This document shows positions 23,037-24,579 of a DNA stretch of 24,579 nucleotides, piece by piece. Each line of letters starts with the position of its first letter. Position 1 is the first letter of the stretch. The position numbers and the translations under genes are program-made. Below the pieces are notes generated by a model, which did not search any database, was not told the DNA's origin, and saw only the letters and a program-made list of their open reading frames with translations. Origin of the DNA: SCSIO-59966 sp046566185 (GTDB lineage Bacteria; Actinomycetota; Actinomycetes; Actinomycetales; SCSIO-59966); the NCBI GenBank assembly GCA_046566185.1, contig JBKHXE010000008.1, positions 1 through 24,579 of the forward strand, written 5' to 3'.

Positions 23037-23116
23037 CACAACAGCAAGCGGGATGCTTGCTGTTGTGAGCGCTGTCACCAGGTGTTTGCATACCTGGGGC
23101 TTGCATCTGCTTGCTG
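23037..23116 (+). promoter_or_regulatory. Dyad cluster upstream of the XRE regulator (candidate operators)
   Basis: CACAACAGCAAGC (23037-23049) and GCTTGCTGTTGTG (23055-23067) form a perfect 13-bp inverted repeat with a 5-base spacer. The 8-mer GCTTGCTG from its right arm recurs in the same orientation at 23109-23116, 54 bases on (about five helical turns). Between them CCAGGT (23078-23083) and ACCTGG (23092-23097) form a second dyad, and TTGCAT is repeated at 23086 and 23101. This layout, ending 19 bases before the regulator start, suits autoregulation. Promoter hexamers could not be assigned. Confidence 0.5.
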
Positions 23117-23135
23117 GAGGCAGCACAGTGGGGGC

Positions 23136-23690
23136 ATGGCGGGACTGAAGGTGGGGGAGCTCGGGGACTACCTGCGCGAGCAGCGACAGTCCGCGCGGCT
23201 CTCGCTGCGCCAGCTCGCCGAGGTGGCGGGCGTGTCCAACCCGTACCTCAGCCAGGTGGAGCGCGGGCTGCGCAAGCCGAGCGCCGAGGTGCTCCAGCAG
23301 ATCGCCAAGGGGCTGCGGATCTCCGCCGAGGCCCTGTACGTGCGGGCCGGGCTGCTCGAGGAGCGCGGTGACCGTATCGAGGTCGAGGCCGCGATCCTCT
23401 CCGACCCGCACCTCACCGAGCGCCAGCGGCGCGTGCTGCTGGACATCTACGAGACGTTCCGCACCGAGAACTCCCGCGCGGCCGACCGAGCCATGAACGA
23501 CGCGGAGATCGGCGAGGTGCTCGTCGAGGCCAGCCCCGCCACGCCGGCCAAGCGAACGGCGGCCAGGAAGACCACCGCGGAGAAGGCCACCGCGAAGAAG
23601 GGCACCGCCCGCAAGACCAGCACGAAGCCCCGCACGAGTCGTCCGTCGACCGCCAAGAAGACGCGGCCGGCAGCAGAAGGAGGAAGCTGA
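23136..23690 (+). CDS. XRE-family DNA-binding regulator with lysine/alanine-rich tail
   Basis: The 184-residue protein has an N-terminal XRE-type helix-turn-helix (about 10-68: LREQRQSARLSLRQLAEVAG then VSNPYLSQVERGLRKPSAEV, recognition helix about 34-45). A helical middle section follows (70-130, ERQRRVLLDIYETFR). From about 137 to 178 it becomes a Lys/Arg/Ala/Thr tail (KRTAARKTTAEKATAKKGTARK) like histone H1 or the HBHA tail, and it could bind DNA non-specifically. It resembles the regulator encoded before hbhA in M. tuberculosis (Rv0474). The start ATG 23136 has a poorly spaced GGGGG; a GGAGG lies 15 bases away. The next gene begins 1 base after its stop, so they form an operon. Upstream dyads suggest autoregulation. 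Confidence 0.88.
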   Translation: MAGLKVGELGDYLREQRQSARLSLRQLAEVAGVSNPYLSQVERGLRKPSAEVLQQIAKGLRISAEALYVRAGLLEERGDRIEVEAAILSDPHLTERQRRVLLDIYETFRTENSRAADRAMNDAEIGEVLVEASPATPAKRTAARKTTAEKATAKKGTARKTSTKPRTSRPSTAKKTRPAAEGGS

Positions 23691-23691
23691 C

Positions 23692-24306
23692 ATGCCCATC
23701 ACCACCGAGCTGAAGAAGACCGCCGCCGACACCGGCTACGCCGTCGTCGGCGCGACCGACCTCGTCGTCGAGCGGGTCCGGCAGGCGCAGGCGCGCGCCG
23801 CCGCGCTGCGCCCCGAGCTGGAGGTCAAGAAGGTCTCCGGCCGCGTGCAGCAGGCCCCGACCGTCGCCGTCACCAAGGGCCTCGAGGCCGCCGGCAGGGT
23901 CGAGGAGACCTACGGCGAGCTCTCCGCCCGCGGCAAGAAGCTGGTGGAGCGCATCCGCAAGCAGCGCGCCACCCAGGACCTGCTGGCCCAGGGCAAGGTC
24001 GCCGTCTCCCGCACCCGCGCCGCCGTCACGACGATCCGTCGGAGCGCCTCGGACGTCGAGACGGCCGCCAAGGCCACCGCCACCACCGCCAAGCGCGAGG
24101 CCACCGCGGGCGCCGAGGAGGTCAGCGCGACCACCCGCAAGCGGGCCGCCGGCACCAAGACGGCCGCCAAGCGCACCACCAGCACGGCCAAGAAGCGCGC
24201 CGCCGCCACCAAGACGGCCGCCAAGGCCGCCGCCACGTCGGTCGAGAAGACCGCCGAGAAGGCGCAGCAGGCCACCACGGCCGCCGCCGAGAAGGTCGGC
24301 GACTGA
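23692..24306 (+). CDS. hbhA: Heparin-binding haemagglutinin (HBHA)-like protein
   Basis: The 204-residue protein has no signal peptide. Residues 1-120 are helical and probably coiled-coil, with YGELSARGKKLVERIRKQRA (83-102) closely recalling YNELVERGEAALERLRSQ of mycobacterial HBHA. The rest (about 125-200) is almost wholly Ala, Thr, Lys and Arg with repeated AKR/AKK blocks, matching the heparin-binding and DNA-binding tail of HBHA. In mycobacteria HBHA is a surface adhesin, and related proteins are also linked to lipid bodies and nucleoid binding; in a free-living actinomycete the role is uncertain. A strong AAGGAGGA site precedes ATG 23692, one base after the regulator stop. A terminator-like hairpin follows the gene. 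Confidence 0.8.
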   Translation: MPITTELKKTAADTGYAVVGATDLVVERVRQAQARAAALRPELEVKKVSGRVQQAPTVAVTKGLEAAGRVEETYGELSARGKKLVERIRKQRATQDLLAQGKVAVSRTRAAVTTIRRSASDVETAAKATATTAKREATAGAEEVSATTRKRAAGTKTAAKRTTSTAKKRAAATKTAAKAAATSVEKTAEKAQQATTAAAEKVGD

Positions 24307-24342
24307 AGAACCGCGACGCTCTTCTGAGCGCTCGCTGACGCA

Positions 24343-24377
24343 GGGCCTCGCCCCGGTCCCCATGCCGGGCGGGGCCC
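24343..24377 (+). terminator. GC-rich hairpin after the HBHA-like gene
   Basis: GGGCCTCGCCCCGG (24343-24356) pairs with CCGGGCGGGGCCC (24365-24377) with one G-U pair and one bulged base, leaving an 8-base loop, and is followed by TTCGTCG. It lies 37 bases after the stop codon, between the gene pair and the next start. Confidence 0.7.
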
Positions 24378-24517
24378 TTCGTCGTCCGCCGATGGCCGGA
24401 ATCCCACCCGCCGCGGACCGCCGGGTGCGATCATGGTTCCCGGCCTCGCGTGCCGCTCCGCCGGGACGTCGACGCGCCGATCCCGATGCGAGTTCGGCGA
24501 CGAGAGGACGACCGCGG

Positions 24518-24579
24518 GTGTTCACGCTGCTGGCGGCCCTCATGGTGGTCGCCGGTGTGCTGCTGGCAGTGCTGGCTCT
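24518..24579 (+). CDS. Start of a small membrane protein, probably DUF2516 (partial)
   Basis: A GTG at 24518, preceded by GAGAGGA, opens a frame that runs off the window edge with 20 full codons visible: MFTLLAALMVVAGVLLAVLA, a membrane helix from the first residues. In M. tuberculosis the gene after hbhA (Rv0476) encodes a small DUF2516 membrane protein, so position and hydrophobicity fit. With only 20 residues visible the family call rests mainly on gene order. Confidence 0.55.
   Translation, partial: MFTLLAALMVVAGVLLAVLA

Noticed and set aside
23037..23067. Perfect 13-bp dyad read as a terminator
   Set aside because: No gene ends nearby on the plus strand, the stem is not followed by T residues and its half-site recurs downstream, so an operator is more likely.

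Overview
The window is high-GC (visibly about 70% or more in most genes) with dense genes, GTG/TTG starts and many ATGA/GTGA stop-start overlaps. Together with an LPXTG-anchored protein, a DUF222-HNH (13E12-type) endonuclease, a nitrobindin-type FABP protein and an XRE regulator - heparin-binding-haemagglutinin - DUF2516-like trio, this points to a Gram-positive actinomycete (Actinomycetota). I cannot name the genus. No rRNA, tRNA or CRISPR array was seen.

Most of the window (about 230-22617) is a cell-surface polysaccharide locus of the Wzx/Wzy type. At the left are the initiating polyprenyl-phosphate sugar-1-phosphate transferase (230-1678) and, on the minus strand, a fused chain-length regulator/tyrosine kinase (2155-3582) followed by a tiny coupled membrane protein (2000-2158). 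A separate small secreted repeat protein (1656-1916) lies between them. Next come genes less obviously tied to polysaccharide: a 33-residue membrane peptide plus nitrobindin (3737-4384), a stand-alone N-terminal half of a DUF4012 protein (4395-4979), a DUF222-HNH gene with a near-consensus LexA box (4987-6387, minus), a full DUF4012 protein (6511-8301) and an LPXTG wall protein (8387-8920) closed by a strong hairpin.

The assembly genes form two converging blocks. The plus block (9011-14704) holds two methyltransferases, a GT4, a Wzy/ligase-type polymerase, a GT2 and an FkbM methyltransferase, mostly tightly packed. The minus block (14738-20479) reads GT4, GDP-mannose 4,6-dehydratase, WecG/TagA-type transferase, GT4 and flippase, the last four genes linked by 4-base overlaps. 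GDP-L-fucose synthase (20738-21703, plus) completes the GDP-L-fucose pathway, and a further methyltransferase (21904-22617, minus) ends the locus. The inferred product is a lipid-linked repeat unit probably containing L-fucose and methyl groups, flipped by Wzx, polymerised by Wzy and controlled in length by the kinase. GDP-mannose must come from elsewhere because no manB/manC is present. Parts of the 19.3-22.6 kb stretch have visibly lower GC, suggesting a recently exchanged segment.

After a 518-base gap with a strong hairpin and a cluster of dyads, the right end (23136-24579) is a conserved actinobacterial operon resembling M. tuberculosis Rv0474-hbhA-Rv0476: an XRE regulator, an HBHA-like protein and the start of a DUF2516-like membrane protein. 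Unusually, both the regulator and the HBHA-like protein end in lysine/alanine-rich histone-H1-like tails.
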